A stretch of DNA of 64,000 nucleotides from Streptomyces olivoverticillatus (GCF_014203555.1 NZ_JACHJH010000001.1:730013-794012); one strand, 5' to 3'. Counted from the stretch's first letter, positions 8,439-17,188 are shown. Notes: generated by a model not told the origin, from the sequence alone. Made by a program: numbers and translations.

Positions 8439-8483
8439 ACGGGCCCGGCGGTGGAGGGGGGTCCTCCAGGCCGCCGGGCCCGT
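8439..8483 (-). terminator. Terminator after the BMP lipoprotein gene
   Basis: Inverted repeat ACGGGCCCGGCGG (8439-8451) and CCGCCGGGCCCGT (8471-8483) with a 19-base loop, 32 bp after the BMP stop. It probably reduces read-through into the ATPase-permease genes, giving excess binding protein over membrane parts, a common arrangement for importers. Confidence 0.8.
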
Positions 8484-8514
8484 CTCCTGCGGACCGGTCA
8501 GGACCGGCCCGGTG

Positions 8515-9546
8515 TCACGGGGAGGTGTGGACCTTGACCTGGCCGTCCACGATCTTCTTCTTCGCGGCCTCGATCTTGTCCTTGATGTCGTCGATGAAGC
8601 CGCCGGAGGTCGCCAGCGACACGCCGCCGTCCTTCAGCAGGTACTTGTGCTCGCCCGTGAGCGGCTTCCCGTCCTTGACGCTCTTGATGAGGTCGTAGAC
8701 CGCCACGTCCACGTTCTTCACCACGGAGGTGAGGATGTGGTCCTTGTACTTCTCCAGGCCCGGCTGCTGGTACTGGTCGGAGTCGACACCGATCGCCCAG
8801 GCGTCCTTCTGGCCGGCGATGGCCTCGATGGAGCCGTTGCCGGAGAGGCCGGCCGCCGTGTAGATCACGTCGATGCCGGAGTCGAGCATGCCCTTGGCCT
8901 TGTCCTTGGCGGCCGCCGGGTCGTTGAAGCCCTTGTCGTTGTTCGGGTACAGGTACTGCGAGGTGACCTGGACATTGGAGTCCGTGTCCTTCGCACCCTG
9001 CTCGAAGCCCGCCTGGAACTTCTGGATCAGCGCGTTGTTCACACCGCCGATGAAGCCGACCTTGTGGTTCTTCGACTTCAGCGCCGCCGCGACACCCGCG
9101 AGGTAGGAGCCCTCGTGCTCACCGAAGGTGATGCTGTCGATGTTGTTGCCGGGGGCAACGGAGTCGACGATGCCGAAGGTGGTCTTCGGGAAGTCCTTCG
9201 CGACCTTCTCGATCGACTTGGAGTAGTTGAAGCCCACGCCGATGACCGGGTTGTAACCCGCCTCGGCCAGGGAGTTCAGCCGCTGCTCGCGGTCGGCCTC
9301 GGTCTCGCCGTTCTTGGCGGTCATGAGGCGGTTGTCGACACCGAGCTCCTTCTTGGCCTTGTCCACGCCGCGGGCGGCGGACTCGTTGAAGGAGTGGTCA
9401 TCACGGCCGCCGACGTCGAAAGCAAGGCCGACACCCTTGCTCTTGCCGCCGCCGGACTCGGTGGAGGACTCACCACAAGCGGTGAGGGTGAATGCGAGAG
9501 CCGCGGTGGTCACACCCGCGACAGTGATTGTGGATACCCGGCGCAC
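8515..9546 (-). CDS. BMP-family nucleoside-binding lipoprotein
   Basis: Extracytoplasmic substrate-binding protein for the importer encoded downstream. 343 residues from GTG 9546. The signal peptide ends in the lipobox LTAC at about residues 21-24, so the mature protein is anchored through a lipidated Cys and a Gly/Ser/Lys linker. The PF02608 (BMP) fold is visible: GLAFDVGGRDDHSFNESAARG at the N-lobe, IGVGFNYS, FGEHEGSYLAGVAAAL, GFIGGVNN, and DVIYTAAGLSGNG near the hinge. An Asp/Phe in DDHSFN contributes to ligand binding in homologues. It is the first gene of the leftward locus, with a shared palindrome element upstream and a strong terminator downstream. Confidence 0.95.
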   Translation of the reverse strand: MRRVSTITVAGVTTAALAFTLTACGESSTESGGGKSKGVGLAFDVGGRDDHSFNESAARGVDKAKKELGVDNRLMTAKNGETEADREQRLNSLAEAGYNPVIGVGFNYSKSIEKVAKDFPKTTFGIVDSVAPGNNIDSITFGEHEGSYLAGVAAALKSKNHKVGFIGGVNNALIQKFQAGFEQGAKDTDSNVQVTSQYLYPNNDKGFNDPAAAKDKAKGMLDSGIDVIYTAAGLSGNGSIEAIAGQKDAWAIGVDSDQYQQPGLEKYKDHILTSVVKNVDVAVYDLIKSVKDGKPLTGEHKYLLKDGGVSLATSGGFIDDIKDKIEAAKKKIVDGQVKVHTSP

Positions 9547-9597
9547 GAGGGCCCCTTCACTCGAAGCGCCTCCATTGGCGCTGGTTCGCGGGCATCG

Positions 9598-9610
9598 TAA
9601 CGCGCGTAGA
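9598..9610. promoter_or_regulatory. Second copy of the ACGCGCGTAG element
   Basis: TAACGCGCGTAGA lies 52-64 bp upstream of the BMP start and shares ten bases with the palindrome at 8411-8424. Location in both promoter regions of the same transporter suggests one regulator controls both transcription units. Confidence 0.4.
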
Positions 9611-9675
9611 TGCAGATAAAAGGGGTGCTCGCAAGCCGTTATCGGATCGTCGCGAACCAGTCTCGACCGGATTGC

Positions 9676-10920
9676 CTACATTCGGTTGCCGTCGAGCAAA
9701 GCCGCGGCGGTGAAGAGCTCCACCCCCACCGCAATGGCGTCCTCATCCACGTCGAAATCACCGCAATGCAGGTCACGGGGGGTGTTGTCGCCTACGGGGC
9801 GCACTCCGAGCCGGGCCATGGCACCCGGGACGTGCTCCAGGTACCAGGAGAAGTCCTCGCCCCCCAGACTCTGCTCGGTGTCCTCCACCGCGTAGCGCCC
9901 GAGGCGGGCCGTCATGGCGCGGCGCAGCAGCGCGGTGGACTCCGGGTCGTTGACCACGGGCGGGACGCCGCGGATGTAGTTGATCTCCGACTTGGCCCGG
10001 TGCAGGGTGGCGATCTCGTCGACGGCGGCGTGCACCAGGTCGGGAGCTTCCCGCCAGATGTGCCGGTCCAGGCAGCGGACGGTGCCGGAGAGCTCGGCGT
10101 GCTGCGGGATCACGTTGCAGGCGTGGCCGGCCTCGATGCGGCCCCAGGTGACGGCGAGGCCGGAGCGGGTGTCGACGCGCCGGGAGAGCAGCGCGGGGAC
10201 CTCGGTGGCGATCTTGGCGGCGGCGGTCACCAGGTCGGTGGTCAGGTGGGGGCGGGCGGTGTGGCCGCCGGCGCCCGCGAGGCTGACCTCCAGCCGGTCG
10301 CAGGCGGAGGTGATCGGCCCGACCCGCAGTCCCACGCGGCCGACCTCGACCTTGGGGTCGCAGTGCAGCGCGAGGATCCGGCCCACCCCGTCCAGCACGC
10401 CGCACTCGATGGCGTCCAGGGCGCCGCCGGGCAGCACCTCCTCGGCGGGCTGGAAGATCAGCCGGACGGGGGTGGGCAGCAGCCCCTGCTCGGCGAGGCC
10501 CGCGAGCACCAGCCCGGCGCCGAGCACGACGGTGGTGTGCACGTCGTGGCCGCAGGCGTGGGCCATCTTGGGGACCGTCGAGCGGTAGGGGACGGACTTG
10601 GTGTCCGGGATGGGCAGCGCATCGAGGTCGGCGCGCAGGGCGAGCACCGGGCGGCGGCCCGCGGAGCCGTACGCGGCGTCACGGCCGATGTCGCAGATGA
10701 GGCCGGTGCCGGTGGTGAGGGTGCGCGGTCTGAGCCCGGCTTTCTCCAGCCTCGCCCGGACCGCCGCGGTCGTACGGAACTCGCGGTTCCCCAGCTCGGG
10801 GTGCATGTGCAAGTCCCGCCGGAAGGCGATGAGTTCGGTGCGCAGCCCGGACGGGAGCACACCGGGCAGTACACCATCGACGGTGTCGGGCTCGGCTTCG
10901 CAGGGCATCAGATGATTCAC
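9676..10920 (-). CDS. M20-family amidohydrolase (aminoacylase / IAA-amino-acid hydrolase type)
   Basis: Cytoplasmic metal-dependent hydrolysis of an N-acyl amino acid or related amide. 414 residues from GTG 10920, with ATG 10908 as alternative. Metal ligands are in order: HACGHDVHT (His and Asp), the catalytic Glu pair in FQPAEEVLPGGA, the His of LALHCDPK, and ATG-proximal LHCGDFDVDEDA near the C-terminus. A dimerisation domain (about 195-310) begins TSACDRLEVSLAGAGGHTARPH. The N-terminal RRDLHMHPELGNREF is the usual entry motif. Substrate cannot be told from sequence. It is transcribed alone, between the BMP gene and the cell-wall cluster. Confidence 0.9.
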   Translation of the reverse strand: MNHLMPCEAEPDTVDGVLPGVLPSGLRTELIAFRRDLHMHPELGNREFRTTAAVRARLEKAGLRPRTLTTGTGLICDIGRDAAYGSAGRRPVLALRADLDALPIPDTKSVPYRSTVPKMAHACGHDVHTTVVLGAGLVLAGLAEQGLLPTPVRLIFQPAEEVLPGGALDAIECGVLDGVGRILALHCDPKVEVGRVGLRVGPITSACDRLEVSLAGAGGHTARPHLTTDLVTAAAKIATEVPALLSRRVDTRSGLAVTWGRIEAGHACNVIPQHAELSGTVRCLDRHIWREAPDLVHAAVDEIATLHRAKSEINYIRGVPPVVNDPESTALLRRAMTARLGRYAVEDTEQSLGGEDFSWYLEHVPGAMARLGVRPVGDNTPRDLHCGDFDVDEDAIAVGVELFTAAALLDGNRM

Positions 10921-11076
10921 CCTGCGAAGGGTAGAGCCCCGAATGGGGCAACTGCCGCTCGATCAAGAAAAGTTCATCAGCATGGATGGGTTGGCGAAGG
11001 GGTATGACCCCTATTTACGGCGTACCTTTGCGGAAGGCTCCGAACCGCGACCGTTTTCGACCTCTGTTGCTCCGGG

Positions 11077-12303
11077 TTATGGCGCGGGGAGGGGGGCGTG
11101 CGGCAGCCGCTGCACGCCGCGCGCGGTGCCGGTCACGCCGGAGAGGAAGCCCTCGGCGCGCGGTGAGGCGTTCTCGGTGAGCCAGGCGGGGTCGATGTCG
11201 CAGACGGCGACGCCCACTCCGGTGCCCGCGAGGGCCAGCGGCAGGGTGTGCACGACGGTGGAGGGGAAGCTGAGGACGGTGCGCCCGATGGGGCCGCGCC
11301 GGGCGACGAGCTCCAGCGGCAGTTCGGGGCGTACGACCTCCAGGCCCAGCTCGGTGGATATGCGGCGCAGCTTGTCGGTGTGTTCGCGGCGGTGGGCGAA
11401 GTAGCGGGTGGCGCCGTGGGCGTCGGCCAGGGCGGCGACGGCGTCCAGGTAGCGCTCGGGGTCGACGACTCCGGTCTCCACCAGCGAGGTGCCGACGAGG
11501 TCGGTGCCGCGGGTGAGCCGGGGCGGGCCGTAGGTGGCGCGGGTCCAGGCGAAGTCGTTGGGGGTGACGGTGACGCCAGGGGGCGCTTCGACGGGCATTG
11601 CGGTGAAGACCTGAACGCTGCGCCGGTTGTTCGGGGTGAGCATCCGGCGCGTTGAAGCAGACACCGGCGCGAAGAGCAGATCGCACGCCCCTCCCCCGCC
11701 GTGCCGGTGCCAGCGCACCAGCCGTTCCCCCCGGGCGAGTTGGGAGACGAACTCCATGGTGGCCGTTCCGTCGTCCACCACGACGAGCTCCCGCGCCCGG
11801 GTGATGGTCAGCAGCAGCTGTACGTACCGCGAGAACGGGTCCCCGATGACGATGCGTCGCGCCCGGCGCAGCGGCCGGGCGAGCGAGCCGATGGTGCCCA
11901 CGGGCGCCCCCGGGCCGCCGCGGGCCTCCTGCCAGCGCACCCGGTGCCCCTGGTCGCGGGCCAGTTCGGCCATGCGCCGCAGCTGTCCGCGGGTCATCGG
12001 GTCGTGGGGGGCGAGGACGACGACGAGCAGATCGGTGGCGAGCGGTGTGATGTCGCGGTGGGTGGGCTGGCGGGGCACGCCGTCACGCAAGGGGCGGGGC
12101 TCCTCCGGCGGGTGGTGCGCAGGGTGATGCGGGGGGCGATGGGCGGTGTGGTGGGCCCATTCGAGGACGTTCAGCAGCTGCACCGGGCTCTCGACGAAGG
12201 CCAGGGTGTCGGCCGTCGGGGCCTTGGGCCCCCGGAGCCGGCGGACGGGAGTGGCCGCCGCCTCCAGGGGCGGGCCGCCGGGCGGCCCCTCGGGTGAGGT
12301 CAC
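11077..12303 (-). CDS. Sialyltransferase-like glycosyltransferase of the teichulosonic-acid cluster
   Basis: 408 residues from GTG 12303, 17 bp after the synthase stop. After a Pro/His-rich N-terminal stretch (about 40-85) the protein shows the three landmarks of bacterial GT-B sialyltransferases: an acidic-Gly motif in ELVVVDDGTATMEF, a basic site RYFAHRREH in place of the HP motif, and a Ser/Thr site in SFPSTVVHTLPLAL. ESPVQLLNVLEWA at the N-terminus matches the start of GT52/polysialyltransferase relatives. It probably adds or polymerises the activated nonulosonic acid made by the two preceding genes. The acceptor is unknown. The protein has no membrane segment. Confidence 0.7.
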   Translation of the reverse strand: MTSPEGPPGGPPLEAAATPVRRLRGPKAPTADTLAFVESPVQLLNVLEWAHHTAHRPPHHPAHHPPEEPRPLRDGVPRQPTHRDITPLATDLLVVVLAPHDPMTRGQLRRMAELARDQGHRVRWQEARGGPGAPVGTIGSLARPLRRARRIVIGDPFSRYVQLLLTITRARELVVVDDGTATMEFVSQLARGERLVRWHRHGGGGACDLLFAPVSASTRRMLTPNNRRSVQVFTAMPVEAPPGVTVTPNDFAWTRATYGPPRLTRGTDLVGTSLVETGVVDPERYLDAVAALADAHGATRYFAHRREHTDKLRRISTELGLEVVRPELPLELVARRGPIGRTVLSFPSTVVHTLPLALAGTGVGVAVCDIDPAWLTENASPRAEGFLSGVTGTARGVQRLPHAPLPAP

Positions 12304-12320
12304 CGGGGTGCCCGGGGCCC

Positions 12321-13274
12321 TCAGACCGCGACGGGTTCGCGGTCGCCGGACTGCGGACCCTCGGCGTTCGCGTCCGCCTCCGCCACCACGCCCGGCACGC
12401 GGCGCAGCTTGCGCATGGGTCCCAGCTCGCTCTCGTACACCTTCTTCACCCCGTCGCCCAGGGACTCCTCGACCACGCGGATGTCGCGCACCAGCCGCTG
12501 CAGGCCGCCGGGTTCGACGGAGGCGGCCTGGTCGGAGCCCCACATGGCGCGGTCGAGGGTGATGTGGCGCTCGACGAAGCAGGCGCCGAGCGCGACCGCG
12601 GCCAGGGTGGTCTGCAGGCCCGTCTCGTGCCCGGAGTAGCCGATGGGCACGTTGGGGTATTCGGCCCGGAGGGTGTGGATGACCTTGAGGTTGAGCTCGG
12701 CGGCCCTGGCCGGGTAGGTCGAGGTGGCGTGGCAGAGCAGGATGTTGTCGCTGCCGAGCACCTCGACGGCGTGCCGGATCTGCTTCGGGGTGGACATCCC
12801 GGTGGAGAGGATCACGGTGCGTCCGGTGGCGCGCAGGGTGCGCAGGAGTTCGTCGTCGGTGAGGGAGGCCGAGGCGACCTTGTGGGCCGGGACGTCGAAC
12901 TTCTCCAGGAAGGCGACGGATTCGGTGTCCCAGGGCGAGGCGAACCAGGCGATGCCGCGCTTGGCGCAGTGCTCGTCGACGGCCCGGTACTCGTCCTCGC
13001 CGAATTCCACCCGGTGGCGGTAGTCGATGTAGGTCATCCGGCCCCACGGCGTGTCGCGCTCGACGTCCCACTGGTCGCGGGGGGTGCAGACCTCGGGGGT
13101 GCGCTTCTGGAACTTCACCGCGTCGCAGCCGGCGTCGGCGGCCGCGTCGATGAGCGCGAGGGCGCCCGCGAGGTCGCCGTTGTGGTTGATGCCGATCTCG
13201 CCGGTGACGTAGACGGGGTGGCCGGGGCCCACGGGCCGGTCGCCGAGGGTGCGGGTGAGCGGGGCGAAGGTCAT
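12321..13274 (-). CDS. Nonulosonic acid (NeuB/Kdn-type) synthase lacking the SAF domain
   Basis: Condenses phosphoenolpyruvate with a hexose or N-acetylhexosamine to give a nine-carbon ulosonic acid. 317 residues. The catalytic TIM barrel is complete: VYVTGEIGINHNGDL, DAVKFQKRTPE (PEP-binding Lys), ASPWDTESV, ILSTGMST, GYSGHE and VERHITLDRAMWGSDQAASVEP (metal-binding His). Typical NeuB enzymes are about 345 residues and end in a ~60-residue SAF (antifreeze-like) domain that covers the substrate; here only a short acidic tail follows residue ~285. From memory the S. coelicolor homologue (SCO4881) is implicated in Kdn-containing teichulosonic acid of the cell wall, so a Kdn product is the likeliest guess. 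Confidence 0.9.
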   Translation of the reverse strand: MTFAPLTRTLGDRPVGPGHPVYVTGEIGINHNGDLAGALALIDAAADAGCDAVKFQKRTPEVCTPRDQWDVERDTPWGRMTYIDYRHRVEFGEDEYRAVDEHCAKRGIAWFASPWDTESVAFLEKFDVPAHKVASASLTDDELLRTLRATGRTVILSTGMSTPKQIRHAVEVLGSDNILLCHATSTYPARAAELNLKVIHTLRAEYPNVPIGYSGHETGLQTTLAAVALGACFVERHITLDRAMWGSDQAASVEPGGLQRLVRDIRVVEESLGDGVKKVYESELGPMRKLRRVPGVVAEADANAEGPQSGDREPVAV

Positions 13275-13330
13275 GAGGAGGCTGTTCCTTCAGTGAGGGG
13301 GAAGGGGAAGGGGCGGAAGCAGGGGCCGGT

Positions 13331-14659
13331 TCAGAGGTCGCCGTCCGGGGACGGCGAGGGGGCGGGGACGGCGGGCTGGACGGGCGCGTCGGAGGCGAGG
13401 TCCGCGCCCAGCAGCCAGGTGGCGATCTCGCGGACGGCGCCGTGGCCGCCGGGCGTGGCGGTCACGGCCCGGGCGGCGCCGCGCACGGCGTGGTGCGCGT
13501 CGGCGACGGCCACCGGCCAGCCGGCGATGTCGAAGCAGGGCAGGTCGTTGACGTCGTTGCCGGCGTAGAGCACGCGTTCGGGGGCGATGCCCTGTTCCTC
13601 GCACCACTGCTTGAGCGCGACGTCCTTGTGCTCGCTGCCGTGGATGACGGGGACGCCGAGCTTGCGGCCGCGGGCGGCGACGACGGCGTTGGTCTCCGAC
13701 GACAGGATCAGCACCGCCAGCCCGGCCCGGCGGAGGGCGGCGACGCCGAGGCCGTCGCCGCGGTGGACGGCGACGAGCTCGCGCCCGTCGGCGTCGACGA
13801 GGACGCGGTCGTCGGTCTGGGTGCCGTCGAAGTCGAGGACGACGGCGTCGACGTCCGCGCGGGAGGGGAGGACCGAGAGCCCGCTGTCGAGCAGCGGCGC
13901 GAGTGCCCGGGCGCGGGCCAGGTCGTGCGGGTCGTCGACCTCCAGCACCCGGGCGGCGTCGGTCCGTACGAGCTCGGTCCGCCCGAAGAAGCGGTGGCGG
14001 GCGGTGCGGAAGCCATTGGCGTCCATGGCGTAGGCGGCGCCGGTCTCCAGGAGGTCCTGGGGGCGGTCCTGGCGGCGGGGGCGGTGGGCTTTGTCGTGGT
14101 TGACGCCGGTGCCTCCGGCGGCTCCTTCCCCGGTCCCGCCCCTTCCCGAAACCGGGGGCTCCGCCCCCGGGCTCCCGGTCCCCAAACGCCGGACGGGCTG
14201 AATGTGCCCGGGGTCCCGCCATACGAAGCCGTGGAACGGCGCCACCGTCAGCGCGCTGTCCGCGCCGCCCTCCACGACGGCGGAGGCCACCCCGTCCACG
14301 TCCTCCGCCGTGAGGAACGGGCTGGTGCACTGCACCAGCAGGACCGTGCCGACCGTGCGTCCGTGCATCGCCTCGTACGCGTCCATCGCGTGCAGCACCG
14401 CCGATTCGCTCGTGGCCGTGTCGCCCGCGATGGCGGCGGGGCGGTGGACGACGACCGCGCCCGCGCCGCGGGCGGTCTCGGCGATGGCGGGGTCGTCCGT
14501 GGAGACCACGACGTCGGTGACGAGGCGGGCGGCGCGGCAGGCGCGCACCGCGCGGGCGACGAGCGGGATGCCGCCGACGGCGGCGAGGTTCTTCGAGGGC
14601 ACCCCCTTGGATCCGCCGCGTGCGGGGATGACGGCCAGCACGGCGGTCGGTGCGGACAT
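13331..14659 (-). CDS. Fused CMP-nonulosonate cytidylyltransferase and HAD phosphatase, with a repeat insertion
   Basis: 442 residues from ATG 14659, preceded by AAGGAG. The N-terminal NeuA-like domain (about 1-245) activates the sugar acid with CTP: VIPARGGSKGVPSKNL, DVVVSTDDPAIAE, LVQCTSPF. The C-terminal domain (about 265-420) is a KdsC-like HAD phosphatase with DAVVLDFDGTQTDD, LSSETN, a Lys and GNDVNDLPCF, which would remove the 9-phosphate. Synthesis and activation are thus fused, as in some CMP-KDN enzymes. Residues ~152-183 are a low-complexity Gly/Pro/Arg stretch encoded by a Streptomyces intergenic-type repeat (see 14109-14201). The neighbouring genes are the synthase downstream and a putative glycosyltransferase 38 bp upstream. 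Confidence 0.88.
   Translation of the reverse strand: MSAPTAVLAVIPARGGSKGVPSKNLAAVGGIPLVARAVRACRAARLVTDVVVSTDDPAIAETARGAGAVVVHRPAAIAGDTATSESAVLHAMDAYEAMHGRTVGTVLLVQCTSPFLTAEDVDGVASAVVEGGADSALTVAPFHGFVWRDPGHIQPVRRLGTGSPGAEPPVSGRGGTGEGAAGGTGVNHDKAHRPRRQDRPQDLLETGAAYAMDANGFRTARHRFFGRTELVRTDAARVLEVDDPHDLARARALAPLLDSGLSVLPSRADVDAVVLDFDGTQTDDRVLVDADGRELVAVHRGDGLGVAALRRAGLAVLILSSETNAVVAARGRKLGVPVIHGSEHKDVALKQWCEEQGIAPERVLYAGNDVNDLPCFDIAGWPVAVADAHHAVRGAARAVTATPGGHGAVREIATWLLGADLASDAPVQPAVPAPSPSPDGDL
14109..14201. repeat. Intergenic-type Streptomyces repeat inside the CMP-sugar synthetase gene
   Basis: The stretch runs from GCCTCCGGCGG through CCCGCCCCTTCCC and GGGGGCTCCGCCCCCGG to CGCCGGACGGGCTGA. 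The same blocks in the same order occur in the intergenic copy at 44203-44319; the intergenic copy has about 25 extra bases in the middle. Here the repeat lies within an open frame and is translated. Confidence 0.8.
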
Positions 14660-14697
14660 GGTGTGCTCCTTGGGGTGGTGTGCGATCGGGGCGGCCG

Positions 14698-16023
14698 TCA
14701 CAGCTCCCCCAGCCGCCGGATGACGGGCGCCACGCGCTGGACGCCGTGCCGGTAGGCGCCGCGGGCCGCGTCGCGCAGGGCGCCGCGGGTGGCGCGGCGC
14801 AGGGCGCTCTCCGCGCGGTCGGGGTCGCGGCGTCCGGGCAGGGGGCGGCCGTCGGGGCCGAGGCCGTGCCGGGCAAGGATCGCGGGGAGGTAGCCGGGGG
14901 CGGTCCCGGCCGTGTAGCAGGGGGCGAGCGGCGGCAGGCCGGGGTGCGCGGCGAGGGCGGCGACGCGCTCACGGGCGGCATCGAAGGCCTTTTCGTACGT
15001 GCCGTCCGCGGCGACGCCCTGCCGGGCGGTCCAGGCGGGGTCCGGGTCGGGCAGCAGGCCCGCGTCGAGCCGGTCCCAGGAGGTGAGGCAGCCGGAGCCG
15101 AGGAAGTGGTGGTTGCCGAGGGGCTCGCGGATGCCGAGGTCGGTGAGGACGGCGGTGGGGATGCCCCGGTGCAGGGCTTCGAGGGCGGCAGTGGAGCTGA
15201 CGGTGACCAGCAGGTCGGTGGAATCGAGCACGTCCCCCATGTGCCCATATGACAGGCGGCAGTTGGGTGGCAGGCCGCCGGTGAGGCGGGCGGCGAGTTT
15301 CTGGTACGGGAGTTCTTCGATGTGGGTGGTGTGCTCGCCGGGTTTGCTGCGCAGCTTGATGAGCACCTCGCGCTCGGGGTGCAGCCGGGCGTGCCGTACG
15401 GCCCGCTCCAGCAGGTACTGCCGGTCGGCGCGGGTCTCGGGCACGGACGGCTGGGCGGCGAACACCACGGCGTACGGGCGCCCTTGGACCCCCGGCTCGT
15501 AGCGTGCGCCCCCGAGGAAGGGCAGGGCGCACTCGGTGACGCTGTCGTGCGGGGCGCCCGCTCCGGCGTACACGGCGCGGAAACGCTCCGCGTCGTGACG
15601 GGAGTTGGCGAGGACGACGTCCGCGCCGTGCCGCAGCAGCAGGCCGTCGGCGAGCTTCTCGTAGACGACGCCCACATAGCCGGTGACCACAACGGGCCGC
15701 CGGGCCTCGGCCCGCCACGCGTGGGCCAGGCCGTGCAGCATGGCCTGGACGGCGCCCCCGACGCAGGCCAGCACCACGACGTCGTACCGGGCGCGGCCGG
15801 CCGTGCGCAGGAAGTCCGTGCCGGTGACCTCGCGCAGCGAGTCCGCCCGGATGCCGACCTCGCCGAGCTGGCGGACGGTCGGGGTGGCGCGCCCCCGCAG
15901 CAGGAAGCCGTCCAGCGGCCCGCCGGGGGCGAGCCGGCGGGCGGTGAGCGCCCCCCATTTCCACCGGGTGTCGGAGTCCGCGAGCACCGCGATACGCAGC
16001 GGGGAATCGGTACGTGATGGCAC
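14698..16023 (-). CDS. Putative glycosyltransferase (DUF6716-like), first gene of the leftward cell-wall operon
   Basis: 441 residues from GTG 16023; the open frame continues to GTG 16092 and neither start has a strong ribosome site. It opens RIAVLADSDTRWKWG, then shows a Rossmann-like alternation (YDVVVLACVGGAVQAM, PVVVTGYVGVVYEK) and ends with DLLVTVSSTAALEALHRGIPT, the Ser/Thr motif region of GT-B sialyl-/capsule-type transferases; EVLIKLRSKPGEH is the preceding basic motif. I recall this group as DUF6716 putative glycosyltransferases. The C-terminal ~60 residues are Arg-rich. Its place at the head of the operon with synthase and CMP-synthetase supports a role in the nonulosonic acid polymer. 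Confidence 0.7.
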   Translation of the reverse strand: MPSRTDSPLRIAVLADSDTRWKWGALTARRLAPGGPLDGFLLRGRATPTVRQLGEVGIRADSLREVTGTDFLRTAGRARYDVVVLACVGGAVQAMLHGLAHAWRAEARRPVVVTGYVGVVYEKLADGLLLRHGADVVLANSRHDAERFRAVYAGAGAPHDSVTECALPFLGGARYEPGVQGRPYAVVFAAQPSVPETRADRQYLLERAVRHARLHPEREVLIKLRSKPGEHTTHIEELPYQKLAARLTGGLPPNCRLSYGHMGDVLDSTDLLVTVSSTAALEALHRGIPTAVLTDLGIREPLGNHHFLGSGCLTSWDRLDAGLLPDPDPAWTARQGVAADGTYEKAFDAARERVAALAAHPGLPPLAPCYTAGTAPGYLPAILARHGLGPDGRPLPGRRDPDRAESALRRATRGALRDAARGAYRHGVQRVAPVIRRLGEL

Positions 16024-16210
16024 GTCGCCGACGATAGAAATGGATTCCGTTTCGTTGCCCAACGCGAGCTCAACAGCCGGTAAACAGCACACCGACGATC
16101 GGCGAATCAGTTGACGCGCAGGGCCGGTTCATCATTCCGCCGCGCTTCGTTCACCTTCACTTACGCCCGGCGTCAGAACGAATGCCGGGGCGCCGCCTAA
16201 GGTCTCGGGA
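16024..16210. promoter_or_regulatory. Divergent promoter region of the cell-wall cluster
   Basis: 187 bp between two head-to-head operons, with AT content above its surroundings (for example GAATCAGTTGACGCG and TCATTCCGCC). TTGACG near 16110 could be a -35 element for rightward transcription, but no convincing -10 partner was found. Confidence 0.4.
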
Positions 16211-17188
16211 GTGGTCAAGCTCTCCGTCATCGTGCCGTTCTTCAACGTACAGACATACGCTCCCGACACACTCCGAAGTCTACGTGCGAACGCGCGTGAG
16301 GATTTCGAATTCATTCTCGTCGACGACTGTTCGACGGACGGGACGCCGGGCATCCTGGAGCGCGCCGCGGGCGAGCTCCCGGGGGCCGTGCTCGTACGGC
16401 ACGAGAAGAACGGCGGTCTGGCCACCGCCCGCAACAGCGGGCTGGACGCGGCCCGCGGGCAGTACATCGCCTTCCTCGACGGCGACGACTGGCTGGCGCC
16501 CGGCTACTACCCCCAACTGCTTTCGGCCATCGAGTCGTTGGACGTCGACTTCGTGCGCACCGACCACGTGCAGTGCACCGGGCGCACCCGCACGATCCAC
16601 CGCGTGCCCACCGGCAGGCGGGGCGTCGTGCTCCGGCCGCGCGAGGCGATACTGCCCGCGGACCGCTCCACCTCCGTCGACTACCCCTACGCCTGGGCGG
16701 GCATCTACCACCGGCGCCTGCTGGACGACGGCCTGCTGCACTTCCGGCACGGGCTGCGCACCGCCGAGGACCGGCCGTGGATCTGGCGGCTGCACCGCGA
16801 GGCGCGCTCCTTCGCGGTCGCCGGACTCCTCGGCGTTTTCTACCGGCGCGGCGTCGCCTCCTCGCTCACACAGATCGGCGACGTACGCCAACTCGATTTC
16901 ATCCGGGCATTCGACCAGGTGATCGACGAGACCTCGCGGGATCCGGACGCCGACCGGCTGCTCCCCAAAGCCGTCCGCACGTATTGCGCCATCATTTCCC
17001 ACCATCTCGGCTCCATAGAGCGCTTCGAACCGGCCGTCGCCCGAACACTGCGTTCGATGAGTGCAGCAGCCATGAAACGCATGCCGCAGGATCTCCTCAA
17101 GGACGCCTTGAATTCCATGGACGACGACCGCGCCGCCCGGCTGCGCCGAGTGCGCCGCCGCCCCATGGCCGCCGAGGCGGCCGCCTGA
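16211..17188 (+). CDS. Family 2 glycosyltransferase
   Basis: Inverting GT-A enzyme using a nucleotide sugar, cytoplasmic face. 325 residues from GTG 16211. The N-terminal domain has VKLSVIVPFFN, FILVDDCSTDGT (nucleotide binding), NGGLATARNSGLDAARG and the metal-binding DxD in YIAFLDGDDWLAPGYY. AEDRPWIWRLH contains the acidic catalytic-base region. A C-terminal helical part of about 100 residues ends in a basic tail (RRVRRRPMAAE). It is first in the rightward operon and overlaps the next gene by ATGA. In this cluster it may build the glycosyl part of the polymer's repeat unit, such as the hexose linked to the nonulosonic acid. Confidence 0.88.
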   Translation: MVKLSVIVPFFNVQTYAPDTLRSLRANAREDFEFILVDDCSTDGTPGILERAAGELPGAVLVRHEKNGGLATARNSGLDAARGQYIAFLDGDDWLAPGYYPQLLSAIESLDVDFVRTDHVQCTGRTRTIHRVPTGRRGVVLRPREAILPADRSTSVDYPYAWAGIYHRRLLDDGLLHFRHGLRTAEDRPWIWRLHREARSFAVAGLLGVFYRRGVASSLTQIGDVRQLDFIRAFDQVIDETSRDPDADRLLPKAVRTYCAIISHHLGSIERFEPAVARTLRSMSAAAMKRMPQDLLKDALNSMDDDRAARLRRVRRRPMAAEAAA

